Part shown: positions 45,226 to 58,865 of the stretch, in pieces
How the letters are laid out: every line of letters begins with the position of its first letter
Numbering within the stretch: position 1 is the first letter of the stretch
Origin: Endocalyx cinctus
Taxonomy: Eukaryota > Ascomycota > Sordariomycetes > Amphisphaeriales > Apiosporaceae
NCBI GenBank assembly: GCA_001600455.1
Contig: BCKC01000001.1
Location: forward strand, 2,568,441 to 2,632,440
Length of the DNA stretch: 64,000 bases
Direction of reading: 5' to 3'
The notes under the pieces: model-generated
Told to the model about the DNA's origin: nothing
Databases searched by the model: none
Seen by the model: the letters and a program-made list of their open reading frames with translations, nothing else
Position numbers and translations under genes: made by a program

Positions 45226-48200
45226 GATGATGGATAGATAGGACTTTTTCAAAGAACTGGCAGAAATATCAAGAAAGGAAACAATTCAGCTAGCTGTATT
45301 GCTACAGCTAAGTTCCCATTATTTCTTAATGAGAGACTTATATAAGAGAGAGATTGATCATCAATACATAAAAAAGTAATGGTGATGATGATGCAGGGTG
45401 TAGGTGTAGATGTTGAATGGGGCTTTGGTGTTAATGCCACCTATTGGCAATTGCGCAGCAGTCACTAATGGAATCGTTAGGAACCGTGTTAAGTAGCTAC
45501 TGCCGTACTATGACGCGACTTGGTTGTACTGTATCTATAATTAGGTAATGAACCTTCTGATTGGTCCGGTAAATTCGGATTGGTTCGGATTAATAGTAAA
45601 TCCGCTCTTGCTATTAGTCAGACAGAGGCCAAGCTTGTTGAGAACAAGCAGACAATGCACTCCATAACCTTCTTGAATGTTGATATCGATGTTGTTCTTG
45701 ATATTAACCTAGGTTCAACGGAAAGATTTCTATTAAATGCATGTTATAGAAGGAGATGGGTGTCATATGGGGCTTCACTAGTCCCTTATTACATGAGAAT
45801 ATCATTTGCCACTAGCAATGTTTCTATGTATCATCATCCTTAGGTATTCAAGAAAAGTGAATTCCGTATGTGAAAGAGAGTCTTCTGTGACATTAACATA
45901 ACATATTATTCAATTAAACTTATTTTCATTCAATGATGCATCTGAAAGACAAGAAAAGCATTGTGAAAACTTAGCGGAGCACTCACGATAGACTCCAACT
46001 CACTCAGATATCAAGAATATCTCAGGAGTCTATCTCGCATGTCCTTGATTGAACCTCACAATGACTTTCCATGCCATGTTAATTGAATGTACTAGATAAC
46101 TCCGAAGTTTCTGGATACTCCATAGTACTGGCAACAGGACATTCCAGGCAGTATTGTAGCCATAGCGATGAAGCTGGACCTAGCATATCAGCCCCTACCA
46201 AACCAACACCTACAAAAGTTTCCATGATAATGAGGAGACTTATTTGAGATTAAGGGACTCTATCAGCAACTAAGATAAAATTGAATGTCAGCCTTCTTAG
46301 TACCTTATGTATGGCCACTTGGTGGATTATATGATATGGATGGTATGTGAGTATGGGGCGCAGGGTGAATAACTTCTCCCGGTCGTGGTAGTACCATTTT
46401 CCAAGCATACCGAAGGGAACGAGGTCGTGACTGTCAGGTTATTTTGTAACCTATATATTACATCTTGGTATATTCAACAGAGGCAATGTCTCAAATTCTG
46501 GCTTGCAGTCAAAGAGTGGTCCTCCCAGCTTTAACCCCTAATATCCTACAGCTAGCTATCGGTCTTGGAATGCTTGTTCATTAAAAGTTCGAGTGCCTTT
46601 ATCATTCGTTATGACATTATTATAAATATGAGATTGCGACGATATCTAATTACCTCTCAGGGCCAATATTTGGGCAATGTTACACCACGCCCGAGTTGCG
46701 AGCTTGACTTGGATCATAGGTATCAAGGCTACCGTCAGATTGTGACAATACACTCGTCAAAGTGGCATTCTTTTGTCCTTTACAAAAGACATGAGGACAA
46801 GAAGAAAATAATAAAGGTGGGAGTACGTTGATATTTCGAGATTTCATGAGATCTTCCTTTCGTACGATGAGAGGGGTCACAGCGCAGAGATGTGACCGTT
46901 TAGCTCATTGGACAAATCCCCCCCTTTTCAGCTTCGGTATCTGCTTTGGAAAATAGACACAGTGAAACCTATATTGTCTTGTTGTTTGCCTTGCCTTGGT
47001 CCTACCATTCGTAGCTGACCACCTCCATGATTTCCTCCCTTCTCCGACGATATATCTCCCTCGGCGAGTGAGTAGTCTAAAGAATTTGTCACATTTCGCA
47101 TACCGTAGGACTCACTCGCCCTAGGTGACAGACATCTCTCTCGATGGATTTAGCATCGATCAATGATCACAAAGAACAACAACAAAAGAACCTCAACACA
47201 CCACATCCACCTAATCTCTCAGCCCAGCCTTATCCCGTCTTATTTCCCACGTCGAACGTGTCTTGTGCTAGGCCGCGCGGCATCCCAAAAAACAAGTCCT
47301 AGTCTTCCCCTTTCCCCAGCAGCGCACGATGTGACGCCGCTACCCAATGGCATGTGTTTGCTGTTGTTGTCAGGTCGATCCCACATCTATGCCTCCCTCT
47401 CGGAGACCGAACCGCATGGGTATCTCGTGGCAGCCACTACGAGGGATTTTAGAGTTTGGGTAGAAGAATCAGGGAGACGAAGAAAGTAAGCAGTACGTGG
47501 AGTTGTTTTCTTTCTTCCAGGCGGGCGCTTTTCATCCTTGCATCGTTTGTCTAATTTCCAAGTACCAATCTAAGCGTGGCATACGCCCTGAGTTCACCAC
47601 CCTCCCCCCTTATTCTTTTTTTTTTTTCTTGATCGTGGTATCTGCCATATTTGGGAAGAGAGAATTACCATTTTTCAAATTACGTATCGCAAACTGTCTA
47701 AGCAGCGAGATGTTTTGATGCCTTGCCTAGGTCCACATGGTGGTAAGGGAGGGAGAGATTTGTGGGTAAGACACGACATATCCTCTTCCCGAGTGACCGT
47801 TATTTTTACACGTCTTCCTATTGCACGAGATACGAAAAAAAAAAAAAAAAAAAGAAGTTTTTCGGCCTACGTTCCAAGGTGACAAGGAGAGGCCCGCGCT
47901 CCCGCTCTCCTGTAGTTCCGGGCGATTTTGGGGAGGGTTCACTTGTCGAACAAAGACGATCACCTAGTCTAACGCCCCTATCCGTGACGACGTTGAAGAG
48001 CCGCATATACGACATAGACACAACATACGTATGTTTATTAATTCACGATGTACTTCCCACTTGGTATATTCAGATTATATAATGATGACATTTTACGAGT
48101 TACGGACAAGACATATTCTCAAGGCGTACGGAATACAAAGGGAAGCACTGCATTATTCTTCTGATTTATCGGCATAAGACTTTTCATATACATAATATCT

Positions 48201-50401
48201 GGTTAAATTTTCATAATTGGAATTACTGGAGTAGCCGAATGCTACGGAATGGCCGAAAAACGATTGCTATGTCGTCCATATGTCGGTGAATTGGCCTAGA
48301 TTTAGGGAGCAAATGAACGATACATAAATAAAAACAACAATAAAAAAAAAAGTAAAGGAAGGGTTACATACCGCGGTTCAACGAGCAGCGTGCTTTAATC
48401 GCTCAAAGAGGAAAATGACATATATCTCGTATGCTGCCGTTTTCCGCGAATAGGAGAGAGACGAAAGGCCGGGTTGGATAGGAGTTCCCTCCGTCGCATC
48501 AATATGCATGCAAGAGATCGTCGGCCGAGACCGATTGGACCGGATCGGTGATCGAAGAGGGTAGGTTAAGATAGAACTACGGTGTCATATACTAGAATTT
48601 AACTCACTCATCGCCGCCTGTGCACGTATATTCTAATGTCACCTATCGAGGTGTATACTATATACTATGCTACTCGCATCGCATGGGGGGACATATGCAC
48701 GTCCCCGCGCATGATTATTTCCCAGTTTTGAGGGATAATTCTCTATATATTATCCACTAGTTATTCCCGGTTACATATGTATGTACGTACTTCCAGTACC
48801 GTCCAATATATTAAATTAAACAATATCACGTGCAAGACATTGTACTCGTTTACACTGCTTATTTCCCTAACTAGACAAAATATATCGGACAATACGTAGC
48901 AAAGAGCGGGGCGGGGAGGAGGGGAAGTCGGACGACCATGATCTGAGGAGAGCATATCGAAGGAGTTCGAGACCTCGCGGATTGCGATTCCTGGTCACGA
49001 TGTCAAGAGATATATTAAAATCTTGAGTCGCATCGCAGCGGGGTGGGATTGAGTTTAAAAAACTTCCAAGGGTTCTCTGCACGGAGTCAGCGAGGAAGAA
49101 GACCTCGATATTCTTTTTCTTACCGCATCCTGCCACTACTACACCGGCAGCAGCGAAGGTAGTACGACTGACTAAAGAACCCAACGGAGGGAGAAGTGGG
49201 AGGAAGGAGGTATTAATTTTCCCCGTATTCCCCCATGTGGTCATGACTTTAATGGATCAGTGGGTGGAAAGGTTCTAGACTGGTCTATGAGGCTCAAGGG
49301 ATAAAATAAAGGTATATACATACGTACATGCCTAGGTATGTACACGAGAGGGAAGAAAAAGGGGGAGTGCCGAGGGAAACAAAGGAGGTGATCCTGTCAA
49401 TCGGATAATACAGACTACGTACATATATATTATATCTAAGTGCCGAAGCTTAATGAATTAGTGACGAATGGGTGGAAATAACTTGAGCTACTGCTACCTT
49501 CATGATTCACAGGCCAAAACTAAAGCTTGAGGTGTATAGTAAATATGACGCAGTGTCTCTATCGTTCCATGTAGGTCAATGACTATCGAGTTGACCGTTT
49601 TGAGCCGAGTTATGGTTGGTTCATTACGGTAAGTATAAAGTTAAATAAGTGAAGCGAATGGTGGAGGGACGGAAAAGAAGTGAGACATTGACGATACGAA
49701 GTGTGAAAAAGAAACACCCAGCGGGAACGGTAGTAGAAATACTGTCCACTTTGTATGTTAAAGAGCAATAAACTTTTAGTCGGCGTCTCGTGGTCCGTAC
49801 ATAAAAGGTCAAGCTAAGTAAGTCTATTTTACCATCTATCAAGCTTGCATTGCATCTCCGTGGGATGAACAAAGAAATTAAAGGAGAGGCCAACATCGTG
49901 TCTTTACCCAGTTTCCCACCTAGTTTCCGAGCGTGGGGGGTAGATGTTTTAGTAACTACTTGGTTAAAAAAGACACACAAGAATAAAAAGAAAAAAGAAA
50001 CAATAATAATAGATGAACTGTATATTACGTGAGGTATAAGAGGCATCGCAAGATCGAAAGGTACATAGAACGGTCTGGACCGCCTGCAAAGGTCTATATG
50101 TAAGTACTCCGTACTTAGTGTAGGTACTCCTATCTGGTCAAATGTCTTACCTATAGTTCCAGATGGAAGAAACGCCATCTTTCGTTTATGCGCCGAAGAT
50201 GCATCCATTCTTTTTCGACTGCACTGCATTACACTACGCTATGAACACGAGCAGGTTAGGTGGGGGAGATTGCTTATGCTAGAAATATGAAAACATTCAT
50301 ATACATAGTAAGAGAGAAACATAAAGGTGTAAATTAATTGGTTACCTCAATAACGTATACTTACACATGCATAGTACTTCTAGTCTCTGATTATTTTCTG
50401 G

Positions 50402-50468
<67 letters not shown>
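45226..50468. other. gene-poor region left of the assembly gap
   Basis: About 5.2 kb with no convincing gene. The left end should contain the HRD1 promoter. The longest frame, 49624-50229 (-, 201 codons), has one hydrophobic stretch and no motif; a 125-codon frame at 48867-49244 (-) and a 108-codon frame at 47163-47489 (+) look random. An A19 run lies at 47835-47853. Confidence 0.5.
50403..50464. repeat. (CT)31 microsatellite next to the assembly gap
   Basis: Sixty-two bases of perfect CT repeat, then T4, then the run of N. The true array may be longer than shown. Confidence 0.95.
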
Positions 50469-50608
50469 NNNNNNNNNNNNNNNNNNNNNNNNNNNNNNNN
50501 NNNNNNNNNNNNNNNNNNNNNNNNNNNNNNNNNNNNNNNNNNNNNNNNNNNNNNNNNNNNNNNNNNNNNNNNNNNNNNNNNNNNNNNNNNNNNNNNNNNN
50601 NNNNNNNN
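50469..50608. other. assembly gap (140 N)
   Basis: One run of 140 N, bounded on the left by (CT)31 plus T4 and on the right by T19 (50609-50627). The gap most likely marks failure to assemble the low-complexity sequence. Any frame translated across it is meaningless. Confidence 0.99.
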
Positions 50609-53600
50609 TTTTTTTTTTTTTTTTTTTAAAATGGTCCGGTGATCATGAATATTTACGGTACCCGATGTTAGATTTCAAGGGATATCCTTCTAAGACCGAC
50701 CCCGGTCAAGAGGTTTTACATATAAACATGTCAATCTACGGGATAACGATTTCGTCTTCAACATTGATCATCTCTTTCAATTGGTGGCGTCCGCAAGGGG
50801 TAAAGGTAAATGGAGTCAATCCTTTTTCTTTTCTTTTTTCTCTTTCTAATCCTGCAGTAGCGCAAAGCGTTCCAACTCATGTTACGTATTATGTATATGT
50901 ATACTAAGAGCATCAACCGCCAAGCGAATATAAAAAAGAATATAGTTGTAATATATAGATGTGATGTGATAGACATAGGCGCCACAAGCCCTCTCTGGGG
51001 TAATGTGGTTTGCTATGCCGTCTTTAGCTATACTGGTTAGTACATTAGTGTAGATACCGTAGAATGTAACCTGGTAAAACGAGGGTACTTTGCACAAAGG
51101 TACTTCCAGTTGTAGTGTAGTATACGAGAAACCTAAGACGAGACGAGTATTATTAAGTGCAGAGCATTCCGTTAATAGTGGAGTTTTGTTCAGTGACTTC
51201 GAGCGTGTTTTAAGGGCCTTTTCATCGCGGAGCGGCACGCGGGAATCCAAATCACCGGAACGGCCTGACTTTTCAAGGGTTACCCTAAGCATACTATACT
51301 TCAGAGTATACGGTAATAGTAATATGGATGTGTACACTATTTAAGTATACTAGATTTGATGATCAAGATGCTGGGACGAGGGAACATAAGCTTCCTGGTC
51401 GATATAAACCCGATTTTTCCTTATCCCGAAGGATTTTCAATGCCATACCTTATTACGTTTCGAACCAACAAATTGTAAAAGTCAATATATCGCGACCCGT
51501 TTCGCTGCAGTAGCTTGCAATCCTCCTTCCAGGGCATTCAAATATACTAAACCAATAGCGTAACTGCGCTGATCATATCATCTTAAAATGTATTAACCGG
51601 AGAAAAAGTTATTTCCATCCTCGTCCCTGTAATCAAAGCAACAAATAGAGAGCCTCTTTATTGGTAAATCTAGAATTATAAAAAAAAAAAAAAAAAAAAA
51701 AAGTTGTATGCTGATATTTTCGTAAGATATTAAAATGCGAAAGTTATCTCTTTATTTTTAGTTATATATTAAGCCACTATCATGCGCTAAATCTTTGTTC
51801 CCAAGCACACCAAGGTCCCCCGGAGTTGGGCTGCTATCCATTACCTACGACAAGTCTACAAGTCCCCGATACCGTTCGGTACCTAGCAGGTGGTGCGACT
51901 ATCTTGTAGGGTGAGCCTTAGGGGATGATCTTACTGACGCCAGACCCAGCCTCCTGGGAATTCGATTTCAAGGGATACCCTGGGAACAACGTGGATCATC
52001 CTCATCACATAGCGTACGATCAGGAATTTTCCGCTGCAGGAATCGATCGATGATAACTTTGCTGACACCCTTCTCTTCTAGATATTTGAACCCTACACTA
52101 ATAACCAAGAAAGCCGTGTAAGCTAGGTAATTATGACCCAACGGAGAAAATTATTGTTGCAGAAGAATGTGGATCAAGGTTTCAATAATTTGGTTGGAAC
52201 AGATCGACATGCTGAAGGATCTTGCTGGCGCTTCCAAATATTCGCGGATCTCAAAAAGATAAAATCCTTAGTCCGGGCGATCGATTTTCGTGGCAGGTGA
52301 CTTTTCTGCATGGCACCCTTGACTATCGGAGGTATTGAGTGGGAACGGATGGGATGCACCATGTTGAGTTCTGATCTTTGTAGTTGATGAATCCCGTAAT
52401 ATAGTGTAGACCGACTTTTTTTTTTTTTTTAAGTATACTACATCGTTATCTTACCAGCAATACTGATGAACAAGTCACTATTGTCACGGTGGTCTAGGCC
52501 TGCAATTGAAATACCTCATTACTATTTGAGCAATAGGATATTATTCGTATATGGTAGACTCAGAGGATTTGCCGCCGGCAGGCCGCAGGATTCTTAACCT
52601 CGCTCGTAACTGAGACGAGTTCGAGGCGTCACGAGCCCTGCATGCAAACTTGGGAAACCTCTTGGAGAAAGAAAGCGAAAGTGTTCGGTGCACTAGCCCA
52701 TAGAGGCTTGTCGTCTATTAACATGACTACTGATTAGTATACTCGGGAAAGCACCCACAATTTGGCCCCCCCCCCCCCGAGAGGAATATGTGTGAGCGCG
52801 CCAAAATTGAACGTTTTTGTGTTTCAGGAACGAAAGTCTCGGGTCATTCTCCAATATAGGTATCGTGCGCTGCCGTACGACACTGAGAATTGCTCGAAAT
52901 TCTAATAATGGGTTTATGGCCACTGGACCCAAAGGACAATCAATAGCCGGCGTAAACCAACTGGATGGTATCGATGACAAAACTAATAAGGTATATTTTA
53001 CCAAAGTACAATAATAGGACCATTAATAGTTGCCACGTCGAGGTGAGATAACTGCCGTGACTAAGATTATGCTAAGCTGTAGAATTAAGGAATAATATAA
53101 GTTTGATGCGGGTTGAAATCTAGTTAGTGGCTTGGTCATCGAACCCGACAGTATGGTCCAAGAGGAAATCTTCCGGATCTGTGGTACTACTACATTGCTT
53201 TTGTTTGATAAAATAGAATAAATAAAATCACACGAACATCATAATGACATGGATGGTTGTGGATGCATCCTTAATCCCCTGAGATGGCTTATGCCCGATA
53301 GGTATTCACTTCGTAAAGAAAGGGAAAAAAAAAAAAAAAAAAAGTTGAAAGTGGGTGTAGTGTAATCGCCCTGCGCTACACTAAGTTCTCGCAAATTAGT
53401 ACACGTAACAAATCGTCTGGATAACCTCGTCCCGGAAAGCTCGGTTCCGAAACAAAGATCACCTATACTAGTGCCTATAACAGGCCATTTAGGTACCTCA
53501 ACTTACGCTAGCTGGCTAGTGCTGTAGTATTGGTAGTGTACCTTGTACAAGTACGTACGGAGTATACGCAGTAGGTGTGCTAGTGTACTAAACCTTGTGT

Positions 53601-53947
53601 ACTAACGATAGTATCACAATCCACTACGCTACACTTTTTAAGTATGGGACCTGCCGACGACACTAACGAATATAAACGCAACGACATCCTAGTATTATAC
53701 ATATTATAGTAGAAGAAATATGTCGTATTTTGCAACCAGGATTTTCCCTGAATGCCATAGATGCCAACCTCGCAGCCTGGCATATACCCAGATAATGTAC
53801 GTGTACCTCACACATATGATGGATGGGAGTAACCGTAATATAGATCGCATCGTGACATAATTTCAAGTCTGACTGGGTAGTTTATCATTCTTTCATCTGA
53901 ACTTGGACTTTTGATATGAGACGTGATGACGACGATAATACTAATAT

Positions 53948-53977
53948 TATCAATATCAATATCAATATCAATATGAA
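53948..53977. repeat. (TATCAA)4 TATGAA hexamer repeat
   Basis: Four perfect TATCAA units followed by one with a single change, in non-coding sequence. Confidence 0.9.
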
Positions 53978-56900
53978 TGATAATCATAATAATTATCAGT
54001 ATGGTAATATAACATCCGAAAGTCCCGTCTTCGAACATCTAACCCCTTCCATGCTCGCATTAAAAAGTATGCGAAGGCCATGATGGAGGTCAGAAAAGTA
54101 CCCAGCATCCAAATGCGTATTACTAGTCTCTGTCAGTCGCTCTGACCACCCAGGCTGCCGCGTTATGGCGGTAGGCTGGTAGGCTGGTAGGATAAGTCCT
54201 AGAATAAGCAACTTGAGAGAGAAGTAACGAATAGTGTACCGGTATGAACCAAAAATGAACTTTAGTGAAGCTCTTTAGTCCCAACGTTCGCTCTAGTAAA
54301 CCCCCTTAGTCTTGACTATGTGCAGTTACCTATTCCGAATGCTTCAACCTTATTAGGAAGATCTTCAGTTGAGTTTGTTATATATTACAGGAGTGTGTAG
54401 CTGTAGCTGTAGTTGCCGTGTGCCGTTTACCTATACATTAAGTAGTACTTAATGTACTTCTATACGTATGCGGTGTAAGTAAGTATACACCACAGCACAT
54501 ACAAAAACATACATGCAGTTGATTTTTGCCTGATCATTTCGATACATCGTGGGATGTCTCACTTTCCTTCATTGTCAAACGTGGCATCGATGGAATAGGC
54601 AACTCTCACGAACTTCCATGCATTCTTCCAGATCTACAAATTATACGGTGGTCAATCAAACTCTGATCCAAGTCAATTTCTGCAGGCAACCTGCATGTCT
54701 GAAACCCGAGTCGGCGACCCTTTTTCAATAAGATAATTGTTACGGTTACATGATACTTCTGTCATCGGTATATAAACAAATATGTATTATGTGTAGTGTG
54801 TCTATGTGTCTCATTTTACCGTCGTAAGGCTCACCCAATCAGACCTTAGTACATAGCTCTCGAACCATGCTTTATTTTACGCTATATGCCAATTTTAGTA
54901 CGTCACGGAGCGGAATTAGGGGGTGGTACTTGGGGCACAGGATGTAGAAATTAACATGTACGTGCACGGAGTACCTTCAGTACCTTTAGTAAATACATAT
55001 TCTGGCCGTCATTTTACAACGACCGGCATCATGTAGATCTATCTATATTTCTTCTTTTTATTATCATCATTGAAATTAAAGTTGTCCGGGAGAGGTACAC
55101 ATGTAATTATTTTCGTTTACGTGTGTGTATATGAAAGTAGCGTACGTACCGGTGCATATTTGTGATGATGAAGTATTGTGGGATATAAATACGAGTACGA
55201 AGGTCTCTCTTGGCGCCACTAGAGCGTGTGCTGCCTGTCCGTCGCATATTCAGAGGGAGACTCCCCGGTAAACTACGCTACCAGCGTCCAATATGCCGAC
55301 GGTCATGATGAAGTCAGTCCATGATGGTATTTCGTACATGAATAAGATAAGATAGAAACGATCAAAGGAGACGGTAAGGGCGGAAAACGATTCTTCACAT
55401 CTGATAAGGTGCACGTTAAATTGATTATTGACGACATGTCCAATGGAATCAATTCCGTCGTAGTATATGTAAAAGTCAGCTAGCCACTGTGACTGAGCTA
55501 CACCGTATTAGGTTCTTGGGTAACCGATATAGTAATGATATGCTATAGCCATGTCACGGGAAGTGCTGGCAGCGGATCCGATCTTGAACAGTCCGGGCAA
55601 GGTAGCAGACAAAGAAAATGCCCCACAACTCCTGCGACTTGCAGAAGAGAATATTATCATCAGCATGTAGATGTTCTCAATTGAGTTTGCCGAGCGGTTG
55701 GATTGCATATACGGTAATACGCACGTCTTTCGCTAATAAGCTATTGTGGGTAGCGTAGCAACGCTGTCTGGCGTTGCCGCTTCTAGTAGAAATTGGACTA
55801 CGTTTACAAAATAAGAGGATTAAAAAAAAAACATATCCTCGCCTCTTCGGTGCCCGGACAAGAGCGGATCCTAAAATGAGCAAGTGTTGAGAAGGTTGTG
55901 AGGGTTGTATTCTCCATACGACAGTGCGAAAATACTTGTAGAGGTTTTTCTTCTTTCTTTTTTAGCGAGGTATACTATACTACTATGTACCTCGCTGCAG
56001 GTTGGATAAGTTAGGATTCGCTGGCACGAACAAAACGTAACTTGAATAAACAAAGCCAAGTGAAATGGAACCGAGATCTACCTTCGTCCGGTCGATCTAA
56101 AAACGGGTCAGTCACCGATAGCAAAATATTCATCACGTAGACGGTAGTACAGTATTGTAATGTAATAAGAGATCGGTTCACAAGTCTACTTTTAATTTTC
56201 TTTTTCTTTTGTTCCTCTCGGCCGACGTCTCGTTAGAAGATGGGCTTCTACCCGAAAACGTTTCGATTGGTAAATCCCGGTTGTATACTTTCTTTCGTGG
56301 CGATCTAATAGAAACGCTAAGCCATTGCTTTTCGGGAAGAGCTAGGCCGCTATGGTACACTATGGTGTAGTGTAGTGAAAATTCGTCTAATTTATCCTCT
56401 TTTGGACATAGTTTAACTGTATTTTGGCCTCCTATAGGCAGGCCATATCGCTATGGATGCTTATATTTAGCGGTATGCTAGCGTGATCTAGTGGAAAATT
56501 GCTAATTATGTGTATATATTGGCCAAGACTCTGGAAATACCCCCTACTTCACGGAAATGCGGTTCAACAACCCTTACAATAATAACCTGGTGAGGAGATA
56601 ATCTCTGGTATATTTCTGAAATTTGGGGCTCAAGTTGCAATAGTTGTGGGTTGGTTGGAACCATATCACACTACATAAGTCCTCCAGGCCTGTTTAAGGC
56701 AAATTGTGGAAATCACTGACCCGTCGATATATCGGTAAACATATTTCTAATTATGAAAAATTGGATTTTCTATCGGAGATTAATACCTCTGTTTATTAAC
56801 AAATACTGTACAATGTATGCTACGAAAATACATCTACATAGTAAATAACGAATCGCCTTGGTAATCTAAAATAAATGGCTTTTGAGCCTCAATCTTTATC

Positions 56901-58828
56901 CATGTTCCCCTCCTTTTTTTCTTTTCTTCCTTTCGTCAAATGTGACTTCAAGGCACAATTATACTTTGCGGGTGTGATATTACACTACATAAAGTGATGG
57001 CAGGTACCTATGTAAGTAATGTGAAAAACCTGGTTCATTCGGCCTTGCCGGACTGCAGCGTGGCTTCGATGTTTTGGGTATACTATCAGCATACGTATAT
57101 GCATACATAACCCCTTACACAGTACCTAGGGTATCTTGCTATATTATCGATATAAGTATTATTCCATGGTTTGATACTCTCTGCCTACATATATGTAGGT
57201 TAATTAATACGAAATGCGCGTTTACATCAATCAAAGTAGTGCTGTAACTGTTCTACTACATAATAGTATATTTTGTGTACGTCTGCGTACACGTAAATGA
57301 ATTAACCTTATTTTTAGACTAGGTTTATGTTATTTTGGATTTTATGTTGCACTTCATAAATCTAGTATTTGTCATGTTATTCGTCTGACCACAAGTATTC
57401 TTTAGCAGGAACTTCGTGTATTTCCGCAGATGACTTGGGGTTTCAGGAACCATGAGACCCTATCACCGGGTCATAATCATTGGCTATGAACCTGGCCTTC
57501 CCCTCGACCCGACAGGTAGGAAGGATTCGAATTTAACTCACGGTGGTAGGGGGTATGGAACGTAAAATTATACTATCCTACATATAGTGTAAACCAGGTA
57601 CTTAGTATACGCTATATCTCACGATTTATAGGCTTTAGGCCATGGATTACGAGATGCCTGTTGGTTGGTACCGGACTCCGCATTCTCTTGCTCAGCCTTA
57701 CCTCTCCTACTTAGGAAATCTACGCCGTGCTCGATAGGCGCCGCCCACGTGGCCGCCTAACATACCATTGCACCACCACCCTTAGGGTCGTTCGATGAAA
57801 TCTTAGCCAATTGTATACCTATTTCCCCAGTGAACATGGGATATTTTTAACTTTATCCCATAAAAAAGTCTGCTTCATTTTGATTACGCGAGAAAATAAG
57901 AAACAAAATCATTTTCAAAAGTTCAAGCGCATGAATATTGGCTTGCTCCAGGCAATAAAATAATGTAAGTGATCTTCACCCCATTTTTCTGGGTCTCTCA
58001 AACGTAATTACTTAGGCCCTTTTTGATTGTGAATGATACCATCGGTAGCAGGATAGCCCGTCTCCGGGAAGAACCGTCAGGATGACGTTAAAGCAATACG
58101 GAGTACACCACGAGAGGTTGGAGTTGGAACTCTCAAAAAAATAACGAACAGGGTTTTCCGCACTATGAAACGAGCATGGTGAACATGGATGTTAATAAGG
58201 TATATGACCCTATATGCTACGTATATAATATCATATATACCTATGGTCTTGGTTTGTAATGTACATAGTAGACGATCGGGGAGATAAATGCGCCGTGTGA
58301 GGAGAAGGTGCGAAGAGCGAAAAAAGTACGCTTAAATCGGCTTATTTTATTTACGTAGTACTATGGTAGTCTTTTGACAATGTACCAAAATAGTATAGAC
58401 CCCTACATATACTACGTATATATGCGTACTCCGTCTTTTGTTATGCTTTTTACTCTTTGAAAGTTCCTTGACATCCGACCCCATAGTGCACTACATAGTA
58501 TGAGACGACATAATACGAGGTACGGAGTAGTATTCGTCTGATTTAATATGAACATATGAGGGATTGCTAAGAACAGATTTACTTAAATAAGCTATTTAAT
58601 TGTTTACTTGTTTTGTCACTTACATACACAGTAGTACATAACGTATATATGTACAGATTAACGATATCTCACTTTAATGAGGATTTCTAGCCCGTGCATA
58701 TGTTTTATAGGTGATGAAACGGCCTGACGGTGTGTGTATGTGGCGCGTATACTAGATATTTGGTCATAGAGCTTCCTGTGCCGCTTCCATCGAATAGTAA
58801 AATCTCACCACGGCATCCATAGGGCTGA

Positions 58829-58832
<4 letters not shown>

Positions 58833-58863
<31 letters not shown>

Positions 58864-58865
58864 AA
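58833..58865. repeat. T24A9 homopolymer junction
   Basis: Twenty-four T followed at once by nine A, able to fold back on itself or to bend strongly. Confidence 0.9.

Noticed and set aside
50338..50907. 189-codon frame across the assembly gap
   Set aside because: It is made of a translated CT repeat and N bases.
55690..55760. tRNA-like string GCCGAGCGGTTGGATTGC
   Set aside because: Resembles a D-arm/A-box, but no B-box (GGTTCGANTCC type) or acceptor stem follows.
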